This document shows, piece by piece, positions 33,979-45,469 of a stretch of DNA of 64,000 nucleotides; position 1 is the first letter of the stretch; each line of letters starts with the position of its first letter. Position numbers and translations under genes: made by a program. The stretch covers positions 606,161 to 670,160 of the forward strand of contig NC_006683.1 in NCBI RefSeq assembly GCF_000091045.1, given 5' to 3'. The notes below the pieces were generated by a model, which was not told where the DNA came from, searched no databases, and saw nothing but the letters and a program-made list of their open reading frames with translations. This stretch comes from Cryptococcus deneoformans JEC21. Taxonomy: Eukaryota; Basidiomycota; Tremellomycetes; Tremellales; Cryptococcaceae.

Positions 33979-35175
33979 GTGTCATTGAAGTTATCTGAGC
34001 TGTGTACTATCTCCCCATCATTTCAAAAGAGCCTCAACAAGAGAACACATATTCACCAGCCCAAGCATAAAGTTGCATTTGTCAATGCCAGTGAAGTTGA
34101 GAGTGATGGTGATGCGACTACCGACGACAAGTGGGAATGGCAAGTAGAAGAGGGGGAAGAGGAGCAGGAGGTGAGCTCAGGTGCTGCTTTGGCTTGGGTT
34201 GATGAGGCATTCACACCTGCTGGCCAGGACGAGCTGTATGAGTACTTTGTTCATGAAGCAACAATTGAAGACCTACTTGAAGAGGAAATTGAGACCACAA
34301 GCCAACCATTGGTCCAGATAGTCGAGCCTTCACTGCCCCCAGGTGTCCTCATTCATGCTAAGCCTCTCATCCAGCATGCATGGGTGTAAGTGCAGAGCAC
34401 TATACTCATTTATTCTCTATGCATGCAGTCTTTGTGCATGCATCTTCCTATGCATATTGCATATGCAGGAATTTATGCATTGCATTTACATGCAGGAATT
34501 TATGCAGTGCATTTACATGCATGCATTCCCATGTATAAGCTGTATGAATATTCAGCTATATTTGTTGTGTATGTATTCATCCAGATGATGTAACATTCCA
34601 TGTGTATAATGTTACATTTGAAATACTTAGTAAGGATGTGGCATTTGATGTGTGTAACTTTACTTTCTGACACACAGTTGGTACTTAGTAAAATAGTAGT
34701 CGCATATTGTTGTAGTTCTTCAATACTCAATCCACATGTATTACAACCAGTGCATGTTTTGCTAGTCAACTACACACTATACTACAACGACACTCAGTGA
34801 GACACCCAGTGTCTACAATGCGCCAAGATTGCCAATGACAAGGAGGAGTACTTGGCAGTAGAAACTTGCCAGATGATAGCTAAGATCGAAGGGAGGCCCG
34901 TTGTGGCGATGCTAGATGATGGGAGCGAGATTAACATTATGCCTTTGGAGTTGTGGAATAAGTTAAACAAGGAAAAGTTGCTATCATTATGTACAGATGT
35001 TATCTTTAATGTCTTCGGCATTCATGGCAGTGGAGAAGCCATGTTAGGACAGACTCAAGTCGCTGTTGAGTTCAGCGGAGTCACAACGCATCACAACTTC
35101 GTTCTGGGTTGCATGGGGAGTTTCCAAGGTGATTTTAGGTATGCCTTACATCTGGAAAACCGAGTCGATATCTAA
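33979..35175 (+). pseudogene. Old retroelement gag-protease relic, split by an LTR
   Basis: Two open segments (33979-34389 and 34818-35175) are in the same frame once the LTR at 34385-34817 and one 5-base duplicate are removed. The first is acidic (runs of E/D around residues 35-60 and 90-110). The second contains a retropepsin-like core, VVAMLDDGSEINIMPLELW, with DDG at the active triplet, then GHTQ-like and FVLGCMGSF segments. This is not close to the other Gag-Pols here. The assignment to a retroelement protease rests on that motif. The frame ends at 35173-35175, and no reverse transcriptase follows. Confidence 0.65.
34385..34817 (+). repeat. Solo LTR of element A's family (433 bases)
   Basis: It starts TGTAAGTGCAGAGCAC and ends GTGTCTACA and is the inverted counterpart of 1014-1447. 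The flanks ATGGG (34380-34384) and ATGCG (34818-34822) agree at four of five bases, probably a target duplication with one mutation. It interrupts the relic frame. Confidence 0.88.
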
Positions 35176-35184
35176 AATTGGAGT

Positions 35185-35761
35185 GGTGAGCATCATGTAG
35201 TGAGGCAGAATACTTGTACAGAAGAGACTCACCAGTATATGCACCTTCCAGGAGGCCCCAAGAAGACTTTCTATGACCCATCTGTTGAAGTGGAGGGTAT
35301 CTGCCCTATGCATCCCTATTGGCGATAGCCCGGCGTGCCTGTCTTTCTCTTTTGTTCTTCATACCTTTCTATTCTCTTTTTGTTCTTCGGCATTATTGCC
35401 ATATTCCTTATTGTTCTTCGGCACGATGCATGCTCAGAGCTCTTGTACTGCCTAATATATATATCAAGATCCCTGCATCATACATCATGCACTATCACTT
35501 CTTTTCTTGATCATACAATCGGATTTGCTCTCCTTTACCATCTGCCCAGTGGAAGGTTGTTGTCCAACAAGAGTTGCTGTGCAATCTGCGCATGTGAATT
35601 TGGCCAGGATCAGTGAGGACGCTGAAGCTTTTGAGTTGGGGGAAGGAGTTGGTGATTGGAATGAACCAGATGATGAAACAGAGGAGGATAACGAGTTGTT
35701 GCAGGCTGCTGAGGCATTGTGTAGCAATGTAGACATGGATGAAGAAGGAGGAGAATGGTGA
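35185..35761 (+). other. Short acidic coding remnants, unassigned
   Basis: After the gag-protease relic come short open pieces. One near 35230-35325 reads MHLPGGPKKTFYDP. Another at 35507-35761 reads 84 residues, with a basic start (CCPTRVAVQSAHVNLARI) and a strongly acidic end (DDETEEDNELL). They may be further debris of the same old element. No family is recognised and no start context or introns support a host gene. Confidence 0.35.
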
Positions 35762-38294
35762 TCATTATGAGAGTCAAGAAGTAGAGAATAGATCTGGGGA
35801 GAGAGTGCCGTGAGTTGTGAGGGCGAGAAATGACATCAACAGGATCTGGTAATTGTTACAGAAAGGAGCAAGTCACCGGGCCTAGCCATTTCATGATGTG
35901 GAGGCAATTCAGAGAATCATAGAGACGAGAAAAACGAAGCCAAATCTGTGTAACCTTAAGATGAGCCACAGAAGACCTTAAAAACCGTTTGAGGGTCTGT
36001 GAATGTCTGCAGGGGCCACCGAAAGTGACCTCAGCCAGACACGCCATTGGCTGAATTGTGTGAATATTAAAATAGAAGGTTTCCAATGCCTGAAAATTCT
36101 GAGCAATAATTTATCAGGCCCTGGGCCACCTTTGGGGACCTGGGAATGCACCTTTGAATTGACCTTCTAAAGTACTCTCGATGCCTCCCAAACTCAGCTC
36201 CAAGCCTGGTCAACCAGTTTTCATATCATCCCCAAGGACTTATTCCACCTTCAAATGCATACATAAGCTGCCATCAATTCTGCTCAGAAGAGCTATCCAT
36301 CGTAAAAGGCCATATATAATACTACAAGGTCCATATGCATGACCTTCTACCTTGATGATAATTATATGTACATGTAGCCCCAAGCCAGTACTATCCAGCA
36401 GTGGTACTCTATGCATTGGATTCTACTCCATGCAAGAGTAATAAAACACAGCATCTAATTGACGATTAGTGAAACTAATCCCTTAATGAGCACGCTTCTT
36501 AGCCATAATATATTTATGGAACCATTTGTACATTTTTTAGAGGCATACTTACAACTATACAGGGGTGGACTTGGTAGAAATACACCCCAAACCAGTGATC
36601 GAAGCCCATACTACTGTAGCAGTGCCACTGTCCTCATAGAGTGTCAGGGGGCTATCTCTTCTGGCGATAGCCTTCAACAGGTTAGGGACAACAAATGATC
36701 CGAGGGCCTTTTAAATAGGCAGCCAGATCAATGCCGGAAGATGATAGCTTTAAGTAGACGAAGAATACTTGGAGAAGACAACAATAGTGGATCGACAAGT
36801 ATCTAAAACTATGGAAAAACTACTGTCTTATATACCTTTACACCTCAAGCTCTGCTGACTCATCTTTCCCACACCAGCCAGCTCTACATCCTTTTGCGTT
36901 GCCGAAACCCGGTGGCGAGGAAGGTGTCGGAGGGTTGTCGATCTCTCTATCTCTGTATATCTCTCGGGGGAAGGCCGCGGCCGAAAATGAAGGGGTATGC
37001 TCGGACGCGGACTGAAGTGGATGAGGAAGGGTTACCGTCATAATCGTGCTGACATGAGGAAGAGGTCGGGTGGCGACAGCCACGTGACATAGAGGCTGGA
37101 AAACATTTGATGCTACTTTAGTTTTGTGTCCTCGGTCATTTGTCTACAGTTGTTCTTCTCAGAGCATTAGAGCATTAGATTCAGTCATTGGGATTGCTGA
37201 GCTCGAGAGTTTGAGAAGATTAAGCTGCTTGGGGCTATTGTCACAGGCGTCACGTCAGTCAGCATAGCTGCCCGGCGCTCAACTCGGATGATGTAGAACT
37301 CGACGATTGAAGGTGAAAGATTCATGCCTAGCAGAGCCGGACAGAAGAATTACCAGGCTGATGGAACAGAAGCTGGACTTAGAGGAAGGAATAGCCAGGG
37401 CCTGAAGGAGCAGGAGCTGGACTAAGGGCTGACTGAAGCGACTTAAAAGGAAGAATGCTCGGAGGCAAGGTAGTGAGAAAGGACAACAGTATTGATTTTC
37501 TAAGGACTATGAAAACTACGAAAAGCTATCTTTCTTCTTCTTATATACCTTTCCTTCCTTCTGCTTACGTACTCTCTGAATAAAGATGTTGCTAACTCAT
37601 GGGGGGACGAGGCTGTCGGACCGGAAGGGATGAACACTGACCAAGTGTCGGGGAAGAAGAGGATGCTGACCAGGCAAAAAGAAAGAAGAGGCAAGCCGAA
37701 GATATTTTGTTGACTTTGCAAGAGTCGGTCGGTAAATCGCAGTCGTCTGAGGTGGAGGTCATTTATAGTTACGCCGGGGACAAGGTGGAATGTCAGGCTG
37801 TCATCTGGTTGCAGACACTGGAGAGTGAGACTTTTGCATAATATCATAACAGCTATGCATTTTATCTACTCTAAAGGCTATGCCTTTTATATCTTTCTCA
37901 CCAGCTCTATGAGCTGACTCATCTTTCTCACACTTTCCCTGTATCCTCTGCTCGGACCTCTATCCTCCCTAACGCCTCCTTGCACGGTCCTACTCTTCCT
38001 CTCTCCTTCTTCCCTCCATCTCTTTCCTCTCGGCACCCCAAACTACTTTCCTTTCTTCCTCTCGTTCTCCTCCTTCTCTTCCTCCTACTCTCGTTCCTCT
38101 GTATCCTTACAAATTCCTTGTGAGGTCCAAAGTACTACTCTATTCCTTTGGTATGTCGATGGAATTTTGTATACATAGCTATGGTAAAAGATTTATCCTC
38201 CCTCACCAATGCCCAATTTGTATGAATACTCAATTCAGTGCAAAAATTACATTCTCACTCAAAATCATTTCATGCTGAGCCAGTGAATCCTACT
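35762..38294. other. Gene-poor stretch with diverged repeats
   Basis: No convincing gene is seen over 2.5 kb. Two segments, about 36735-36845 and 37440-37550, share a similar order of short blocks (GACAACA, ACTATG, AAAACTAC, CTTATATACCTT). Segments near 36850-36885 and 37880-37945 share AGCTCT, GCTGACTCATCTTTC and CACAC. These look like remnants of one dispersed repeat, perhaps an old LTR. A pyrimidine-rich run (CTCTTCCTCTC-type) covers about 37950-38110. Confidence 0.4.
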
Positions 38295-40454
38295 CTAGAG
38301 CTTTTTGCACTTGCTGCAGCATGGCTAGAACTTTCTCCTCCTCCAATCGTCGTCCTACCAGCTGAAATCCAATAGGTGCACCTCGCCATTCTTCTGGGTC
38401 AGAATCTTCATCAAATGCCATGATGTCAGTCAAGGGAGGAAAAAAGTCTGTTACCACTCACATAAGGCTTGTACCACTTTATCCAAGTCACTCCTTGGAG
38501 TGAACCCTTTCAATGGCAAGTCGATGCTTGGATCTTGGAACAGGCCACTCGGAAATGAACCTGTAGACAGTTGGAAAAGAGGTTGAAAGTCGGCATAGGT
38601 GTGTTCAAACACTCCCCATTTGGAACTGGGTAGATCTGCTCCATGAGGTCGAGCAAGGAATGGGGCTGCAGGACTAGGCAAGTCGTTCATGACAGGGTCA
38701 ACCATAGAAATATATATCCTTCCAGGATGATGGTAGACTTACATGATTAAACCATCAATGATCTCTCCACAGCCTGACCAACAGGCACTATCTTGCCAGT
38801 GATCCAAAAATTGCCTGGCGCATAGATCACGTTCATGTTGGTTTCTCCATGTCTGACTGACAGTTGGGGGTACAAAATCGGATTCTGGGGTCATGCGGAG
38901 TAGTTGGGCTACTTCAGGGATCATAGGTTCCCCTGAGGCAGCAACTCGATGGCGAACTATATGTTCCAGATTGTCAGCAAATATTCACATGACAAGATAA
39001 CTCTCTGACTGGCGTGAAATACAGAACCAACCTTCTTCCCCACCGTCAGCAGTCCAGAAATCTAGCATCAAACGACCGGCATTTTTGGCGAGCGGACCTT
39101 GCCACTCTACTACTTGGTGCCCAGCTTTTCGTAGTCTTTCAATAACATGTTTGAGAGCTCGTTGGATTGGAGGATGCGGTGTGACCTTCAAGCGCAATTC
39201 AGCATCTGATAAATCTCTCTTCGGGGCGAATGCTTCTTTATTGGTCAATCAATCCCACTTACGAATTCGTCGCCGTTAATATAAGCAAAACAACAAGGTC
39301 TCTCGGCCAGCGCATCACTTGGTTTCTTCCACTCGAGTGGGATTACATCCGGGTCGTTGTTCCATGGCTTTGAGGCCATGTAGACAGACATGAGCAATTC
39401 GAGGTCAGAAGGTGACTGACCCATGGGCCCCAGGACGCATCGAACGGCCTCTTGGCCGAGGAATGTGTCCGCCAAGCCGCGATACGATACTCGCCCGGGA
39501 GAAGGTCGCAGACCGTACAGGTTAGTCGACCTAAATTACCTTTAAGCTGTACTATACAGTAATAAGACAAGGAAGCGAGCTATAGCCTTACGCTGAAGGT
39601 AGCCGGATGCTTCCACCGATATCTGTTCCCCAGCCTACTGGACTTCCACGAAAAGCGAGAAGAGCTGCCTCACCGCCGCTGCTGCCTCCGGGGGTAAGAG
39701 ATCTGTTCCAGGGATTGAGCGATCGTCCAAATAAATGGTTAACGGTTTCGCCCATCATAAGTGTATGACCGAGATTGGTTTTCACAAATGGGATTGCTCC
39801 TGCAGCTCGTACTGAAGTGAGAGGTATTAGATAGAGGTGCCCAGTTCACAAAAGGCCCGCTTACATGATGCAATCATGACACAATCTTTCTTAGCTTTAC
39901 TCCCCACCCAAGCAGAGTAGCCCATGGTTGTGTCGAGACCTTCTACGTCGCAAGAATCCTTGGCGGTGCTGTAAGCGTTCTCCTGAGCTAGCATATCCGC
40001 AGGCACTCACTTTACATGAGATTGGAAGGCCGTGCAATGGACCGATCGTCTTTCCCTCTCGAGCGAGGTATTCGTCAAGGTAATCTGCCTGAGAAAACGC
40101 GGTCTCAAAATTCACCTCGGTAATGCTGCACCATCATGAGCCAATCTCGACCAGACTGAGCAAGCGGCGCACTTACGGATTCAGCAACTGGTGGGCAATA
40201 GTGGTTCGATGGGCAAAAGCTTCAGTCACTTCCCTCGACGTCCATTGGCGGCTGGCGATTTTGCTCAAGATTTCCGAAACTCCGGCTCCTGTTATCCCGA
40301 TTTCCCTTTCTGAGAGACAACCTAGAGTTTCAGGTACATTTTGGACATTGAGGACATCGCTTGGTGGTAGTTGATCTGAAGGGATGAGCCATTTGGGTGG
40401 CAGTTTTGATTCCCTTTCCCTGCGTTTTGTCGAGACGGCTTCTTCCCATAACAT
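38295..40454 (-). CDS. Amidase-signature enzyme (acetamidase-like), multi-exon
   Basis: It encodes an amidase-signature hydrolase that releases ammonia from carboxamides. The N-terminus LWEEAVSTKRRERESKLPPKW and the patch ITEVNFETAFSQADYLDEY are typical of fungal acetamidases. The catalytic Ser-cisSer-Lys triad is visible: Lys in GLPISCK, and the two serines in GGSSGGEAALLAFRGSP...GTDIGGSIRLP. The C-terminus APIGFQLVGRRLEEEKVL is the conserved family ending, followed by TAG at 38295-38297. About eight short introns split it; the first (GTAAGT near 40177 to CAG near 40122) joins HQLLNP to ITEVNFE. Start is ATG 40452-40454. It is divergent from the transcription factor gene, with a 339-base gap. 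No frameshift was noticed. Substrate cannot be told; nitrogen scavenging or a specific amide pathway are both possible. Confidence 0.85.
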
Positions 40455-40793
40455 GTTTGGTAGGTAACTGGGAACATGACTGGCTTCTTGTGGGGACGTG
40501 AGCTTATAATGGATCGATGGATCAGAAAATTGCTGAGGAACCCGGCCCTTATCAGCAGGTCGACAGACTCATCCGGTCACTCACCCGTCGCCTAAATTAT
40601 TACGTAAATAATTGAGGGATTGACAGGACATCGTCGATCGGCCCGATGTCATGCACGAGGTTATTCGGGTTGAGACCCTCAATGATTCGGGCGATAACAG
40701 ATTGGACAGATAAAGGTCGTAAGACTTGCATCCGGGTGATGTTTTGCGGTTATCCTTCTCTTTTAACGCCCTTCCAACGCCTGTTTCCACAAG
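40455..40793. promoter_or_regulatory. Divergent promoter of amidase and Zn2Cys6 regulator
   Basis: This 339-base gap holds TTACGTAA at 40600-40607 (a bZIP/Yap-like palindrome), the palindrome ATCGGCCCGAT at 40637-40647, and two ATTCGGG direct copies at 40663-40669 and 40685-40691. CGG half-sites in repeats or palindromes are the usual targets of Zn2Cys6 proteins. Binding by the neighbouring regulator is inference. Confidence 0.45.
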
Positions 40794-43386
40794 ATGAGCC
40801 CATCTACCTCCGCGACTGGCTTGACATCCCTCCATCGAGGTACAAACTCCAAAGATGCAAATGCAATCCGCCGCACCCAACGAGCTCCTACTAGCTGTAT
40901 GCAGTGTGAGTGTCCTGCTGCCATGTCTCGCACGAGGGTCAGCCCTGACATTTGATCTTTAGGTACCAAACGCAAGATACGGTGTTCAAGGACAGTACCA
41001 TGTACCCAATGTGTGGGACGAGCAGAAGGGCATCGCTGTCGCAGAGAACTTGTTTTAGTCAAGGGGAAAGAGCTGCGGGGAGGGCAAGACGAGGTAAAAG
41101 AAGATAGCCCTATATCGGTGGAGCAATTACTAGCGGAAAATCGTGAGCTCCGTCGGCAGTTGGCGGAACAGAAGTATCGACAGTCTGGCGACACATTGGC
41201 AAGTACAGGGTATGATCGGTCTATAGCTCGGACATTTGTCTCCAGTCATGAAGTCGAAGGTGAATCGGGGGACACCATAAATGATCTAGAGAAGATGGCG
41301 GCAGTGATGCTGTTGCTGGAAATAGGGAGAAGCCGGGAAGGGAATGCCGATACATTTGGTGAGTAGATTGCATTAATGCTTTCCCCATAATTGATATCCA
41401 CCTAACGCCTTTAGAATTTGCCAAGCTACAACAGTCTCAGCCTTGGTCTTTCCCTCGTCTGTTTGTCACTCCGTCACTCCCTACTCTTCCGTCAACCTTC
41501 CTTAGCACTCGCCTTGTCACTTTCGCGGTCGAAGCTCTCGGCTTCCTTCATGGGACTATACATGGCCCGTCTTTCCTTCAAAAACACAGGAGGTTTATAG
41601 AAGAAAAGGATAGTCAAGGGATTTTATTTATGGGTACAGCATGGTTGAGTTTCTATTTCAGCCAACTAACACTAGCGCTTCATCATCTGCCCCCCTTAAC
41701 GACTGACGCTTGGGGCATCTGTGGTAAGCGCTCTCTCATTCCTGTCCCATCATGCACCGTACTCGAGCTCTGCCATGCTTATTATGACTCCTACAGACCC
41801 CAAATCACTGGCACAACTTTGGTTCAATACATCACTTCAACTGTTATGGTCCTCCGATTTCATGGTATCCCCGGATATTATGTCCCTCCATACAATCTGC
41901 GCCCTGTCATGCGTGTTCTACGCCTATGGGTGAGTTCAACTCTCGACAAAGTTCTCTAAAAACCAGAGAGTCGAGACTTATCCTCACCTCACAGTCCCCC
42001 GGTTTTTGGAAGCATTTTAACCGCCGCTGGTGTACGTCTTGCCCAGACATTGCAGATTAATCAAATCCACGATGAAACCTTGTGTAAATCAGCTGAAAAA
42101 ATGGACCCTTGCCGCATACATGGTGTAACTACCACTCATATTGCTGGAGGTCCGGATATGCTTGATAGAGAGATTCGGAGAAGATTATGGTGGTTCCTTT
42201 TGTATCGCGATTGGTGAGTGTTGCAGATTGTTTGGATGGCCCGTGTTTCTCTGCCTGGACTATCCTGGCTGAAGCATCTCTCAGGCTTTCATTACCTGCC
42301 GGATTCCCTTATATTGTAGCAGCGGAATCGCTACAATCTCCTGATCCACTCAACCTATCAGATCACCATCTCGTATCCCACGGTCCAGTCGTGGTGCCCC
42401 CCGTTTGTTTACCAACAACAGCTTCTTTTCATCTGGCCAGAACGCGCATCGCACGATTAACGCATCAGTTCTTCATTGCCTACCGTTCACTTGAGAGGCA
42501 CGACCCGAAACGGTATGACGTGGTTCGAAGCACCGATGCTAGTTTTGCAAGTCTTTTTGAGGATATGCCTTTCTTCAATCCTGGCGGTGACGGGCAAAAT
42601 TCATCTTCCCCTGAAGTTGCTTCTTGGTTACCGTTTGCACGTCATTTGGTATTAAGCTTGGTTGCGCATAAGAGACTTCTCCTCTTCAGGGATCATTTTG
42701 CCATGGCGTGAGTGTGTGATTGTTCTTCAGCATAATGTCGCGATGTCGAGCTGAGACACCCATTCCTACAGATTTAGCAACTCGACCTACTGTGAGGCGA
42801 GGGATATGTGTGTGGCCAGAGCTTTAGAGATCCTCGATATCCGGCGAGCCTATCCCCAACCTTCTTACCTCATCCCGTAAGTTGATCGCTTTTTTTAAAC
42901 TCCCAATATACTTGGCTGACTATTTTCCCTTCTATGAAGGGAGATGTCATCCCACTGGGCCGCAGCAGCCAATGTACTAGCTTTAGACTTAGTTTACACA
43001 CCGTCTTCCAGACAATGGAGCCCAGAGAACAGGGCACTTCGCATCGCCGATGTGGGGGAGCTACTTTCAGTCCTCAAGGTAAACGAGTCATGCGATAGCC
43101 ATACGTCAAAGATTGTCACTCAGGTAGAGACATTGTTCGCCCTTGACCAATGTTTGAGAGAAGGGAGTTATGATGAAAATGCATCGGCTTTACTTGTCAG
43201 CCAGTCGGTGATTTTGCCTCCTGAGGAGGAGCAGGAAATATTCCCCCAGTTCTTGGCTGATGATATCTCGTTTGGTGAGTGTAGTCTTGATTCACAAAGG
43301 ACAATACTAAAGTTGCCCCAGCAAACATATTTAACGAGTTGAGACATGACTTGGAGAATGAAGCCGAAACTAACGGTCTATGGTGA
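40794..43386 (+). CDS. Zn(II)2Cys6 transcription factor, fungal-specific
   Basis: ATG 40794 opens a basic N-terminus; the first intron splits the zinc cluster. After splicing it reads CMQCTKRKIRC then SRTVPCTQC and VGRAEGHRC, with spacing C-2-C-6-C-5-C-2-C-8-C, the binuclear zinc DNA-binding domain. A leucine-rich coiled coil follows (VEQLLAENRELRRQLAEQK), the usual dimerisation segment. The middle homology region is shown by EIRRRLWWFLLYRDW, followed after an intron (acceptor CTCAG) by LSLPAGFPYIVA. Further exons include FFIAYRSLERHD and SSHWAAAANVLALDLVY. The last intron (GTGAGT near 43275 to CCCCAG) leads to FNELRHDLENEAET and TGA 43384-43386. It is divergent from the amidase and convergent with the dioxygenase, so it is a candidate local activator. 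Exon borders are approximate. Confidence 0.82.
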
Positions 43387-43558
43387 TGTACATGATGCAA
43401 GTATACATGCGAGTTGTATTGTAACATGAAATCAATTATCAGATACCACCTTCAAAAGCAAGTTGATCCCTAGTACGGTTTGACACCTGCGAGCTTAAGC
43501 CTAGCATAACACTTCAGTCTCGACTGTCTGTGACGAATTGTCCCCGTGCATGGGTCAC

Positions 43559-44970
43559 TCACAATTTGTCGGTCTGCTCGGGTTCGTTGAATGGTTCATA
43601 GTGCGTATATGGACATTGCTTACCATCGCGCAACACAATGGACGTCTTCGGAGAAAGGAATGTACACGGCCAGTGAGTCTATTCCAAGAGACTGAGTGAG
43701 CATGAGAGGGATTTATAGAACCTGAAGAGAACATACAGTCATCTTCCGTTCTTTGAAGAGCTGCTGCTTGATGTTCAGTTGCTCAGGAATACAGGTAGTC
43801 GCAGGAGCGTAACAAGTGTCTGAAAAGGAAGATTTTACTCAGCGGAACCCATAATGAGTCAGCTTGAAAAAAGGCCACTCACAAACAGCACATCTGTCCA
43901 CTTCGCCGAGCGGTGGTACGTTATAATGAGCAGTACGAGAGTCCCACAGGACTAAGTCTCCAGGCTCCATCTCAGGTTTGATCCATTCGCATCCGTTTTC
44001 GTAGAACCATTCGAGGATGGACTCAGTAAAACCGAACTGCAAAGGAAGTTGGCAAAGAGTAGGCACATAGTATAAGGAACCCCATAGGTTGAAAAAGATG
44101 ATCACCCACAAAGTCAGACTCTTGAATGTCTTTGGGGAGTCGGAAACCGTCCGTACCATTCCAGACTTTGGTGAAATACTCGTCATTAAGCTTGTGGCTG
44201 TTCTTCAAAACCCTCAAGCCGCCATCCTTGGGTCCCTGTCCAGATAGCATTAGCAGACATGTCCTTGTAAAATAGGATATAACTCAAGTACGTTGTAGTT
44301 GAGGTTGACGAGGCCTTGAACGCAGACGCAACCCCTCTTCTCTGGATCCTGGTCAACGTGCCACCTGCGAAGTTATTTAGTTCAAAATTGCTAAGAGACG
44401 ACGAAAGGAATTGCTGACTGACCAAGCAGGTTGATTTGGGTCTTGCATATTACCCGGCAAAGAGAGATTGGCGCCATCAAAGCTAACCAAGAGCTCATCC
44501 GTTCCCCAAAGCTTGGCAAATGCGTCCAGAACACCTTGTTCTTGTCGAACTTCCCAGACGAATGCTTCATGACCTATGGAATGATGAAACTAGAGCGGAG
44601 TTGAAAACTTTTATTAGCCATCGACAAGAGCAAGTCGTTGAGTCAAACTCACCATACCACCCTTCCTTACAACAGGGACCTTCTCGGGTATCCAAGTTGA
44701 TCTATTCTTCTGGTCAAAGCCCATTCCCCATTTCTCAATCCAGTCAAAGAAACTCTGTCGGTATCCCAAAGCCTTCTCCTTGGGTACCGCTCCTTTGAGG
44801 ACGACGAAGCCATCTCGAGCGAGATCGTCTCTCCAGTCTCCAAAGTGCTGGTTGAGATTGATGGTGAGCGGAACCGCAGCCGCAGACTGACTGTCGGACT
44901 TCAGATTTAGAGATCCGACATTGTCACCTTGAAGCTTAAGAGTTGGCTGGGTCTGAGTGATGGAAGTCAT
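43559..44970 (-). CDS. Phytanoyl-CoA-type Fe(II)/2-oxoglutarate dioxygenase
   Basis: A multi-exon gene of about 355 residues. Start is ATG 44968-44970 (context AAACATG; the open frame extends upstream but offers only a TTG). The N-terminal part has the family's ARDGFVVLKGAVPKE. The iron-binding facial triad is seen as HxD in WHVDQDP and the distal His in DSRTAHYNVPP; an Arg after the distal His (GEVDRC) is a candidate 2-oxoglutarate contact. GPKDGGLRVLKNSH and FEPGDLVLW-like PEMEPGDLVLW are typical of PhyH-domain proteins. Six short introns were traced; the final exon ends NEPEQTDKL and TGA (43559-43561). Its 3' end faces the regulator's 3' end, 172 bases apart. Its 5' end faces the MFS transporter. 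It should hydroxylate a small organic substrate, which is unknown. Confidence 0.8.
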
Positions 44971-45469
44971 GTTTAGTGCGCTCTGTGTGGTAGAGGGGCT
45001 TATCAACAATGGCGAGAGATTATGAAGGAATTGTTCATATATACGTTCTTGACGACGGCTGACCTAACGGAGCGGTTTTCCTGAAGGCCATGTGATCGAC
45101 CGGGGGATTGCGTTGCTCCGAAATGGAATATGAGATGGAAGATAAGGAGGAAAGCGAGAGAATAGATTTTGGTCATGCTGAGGACGAGATAAGCCAGCCG
45201 GACGAGCTGGCGGGTGAGTTGTGAGCCATCGGGAATCAGTACGTCGGGAATTAGTCACATGTAGTATGTGCCTGAAATGGTCCTCAACTTCCGAGTGAGT
45301 TGCCGGGCGTGTTATCAAGTTATAATTTGTCTCGTGATAACGCTGGAACATAAATAGTGTCCAATCATGCACAATATATTACTATAGAATCAAAACCCCC
45401 ACCTCGTTTTTTCTTCTGGTTCTGTAGCCGTAGAATCAGCCGATACATACCAATCAACTATTAGCTGCC
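44971..45469. promoter_or_regulatory. Divergent promoter of dioxygenase and MFS transporter
   Basis: This 499-base gap contains two direct copies of TCGGGAAT at 45229-45236 and 45244-45251, starts 15 bases apart, plus further CGG triplets just upstream (GCCGGACGAGCTGGCGGG). The TCGGG core also occurs twice in the amidase/regulator promoter. A role as regulator-binding sites is inferred only. Confidence 0.4.

Noticed and set aside
37500..38110. Minus-strand open frame of 115 residues near 37.5-37.8 kb
   Set aside because: Low-complexity and repeat-like DNA with no conserved motif or splice pattern.
42187..42711. Separate gene of 174 residues
   Set aside because: It is an exon region of the Zn2Cys6 regulator; splice sites before LSLPAGFPY join it to the RRRLWWFLLYRDW exon.
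44971..45009. Upstream extension of the dioxygenase (LISPSTTQSALN)
   Set aside because: It would need a TTG start; the ATG at 44968-44970 has a good context and matches the start of the conserved region.
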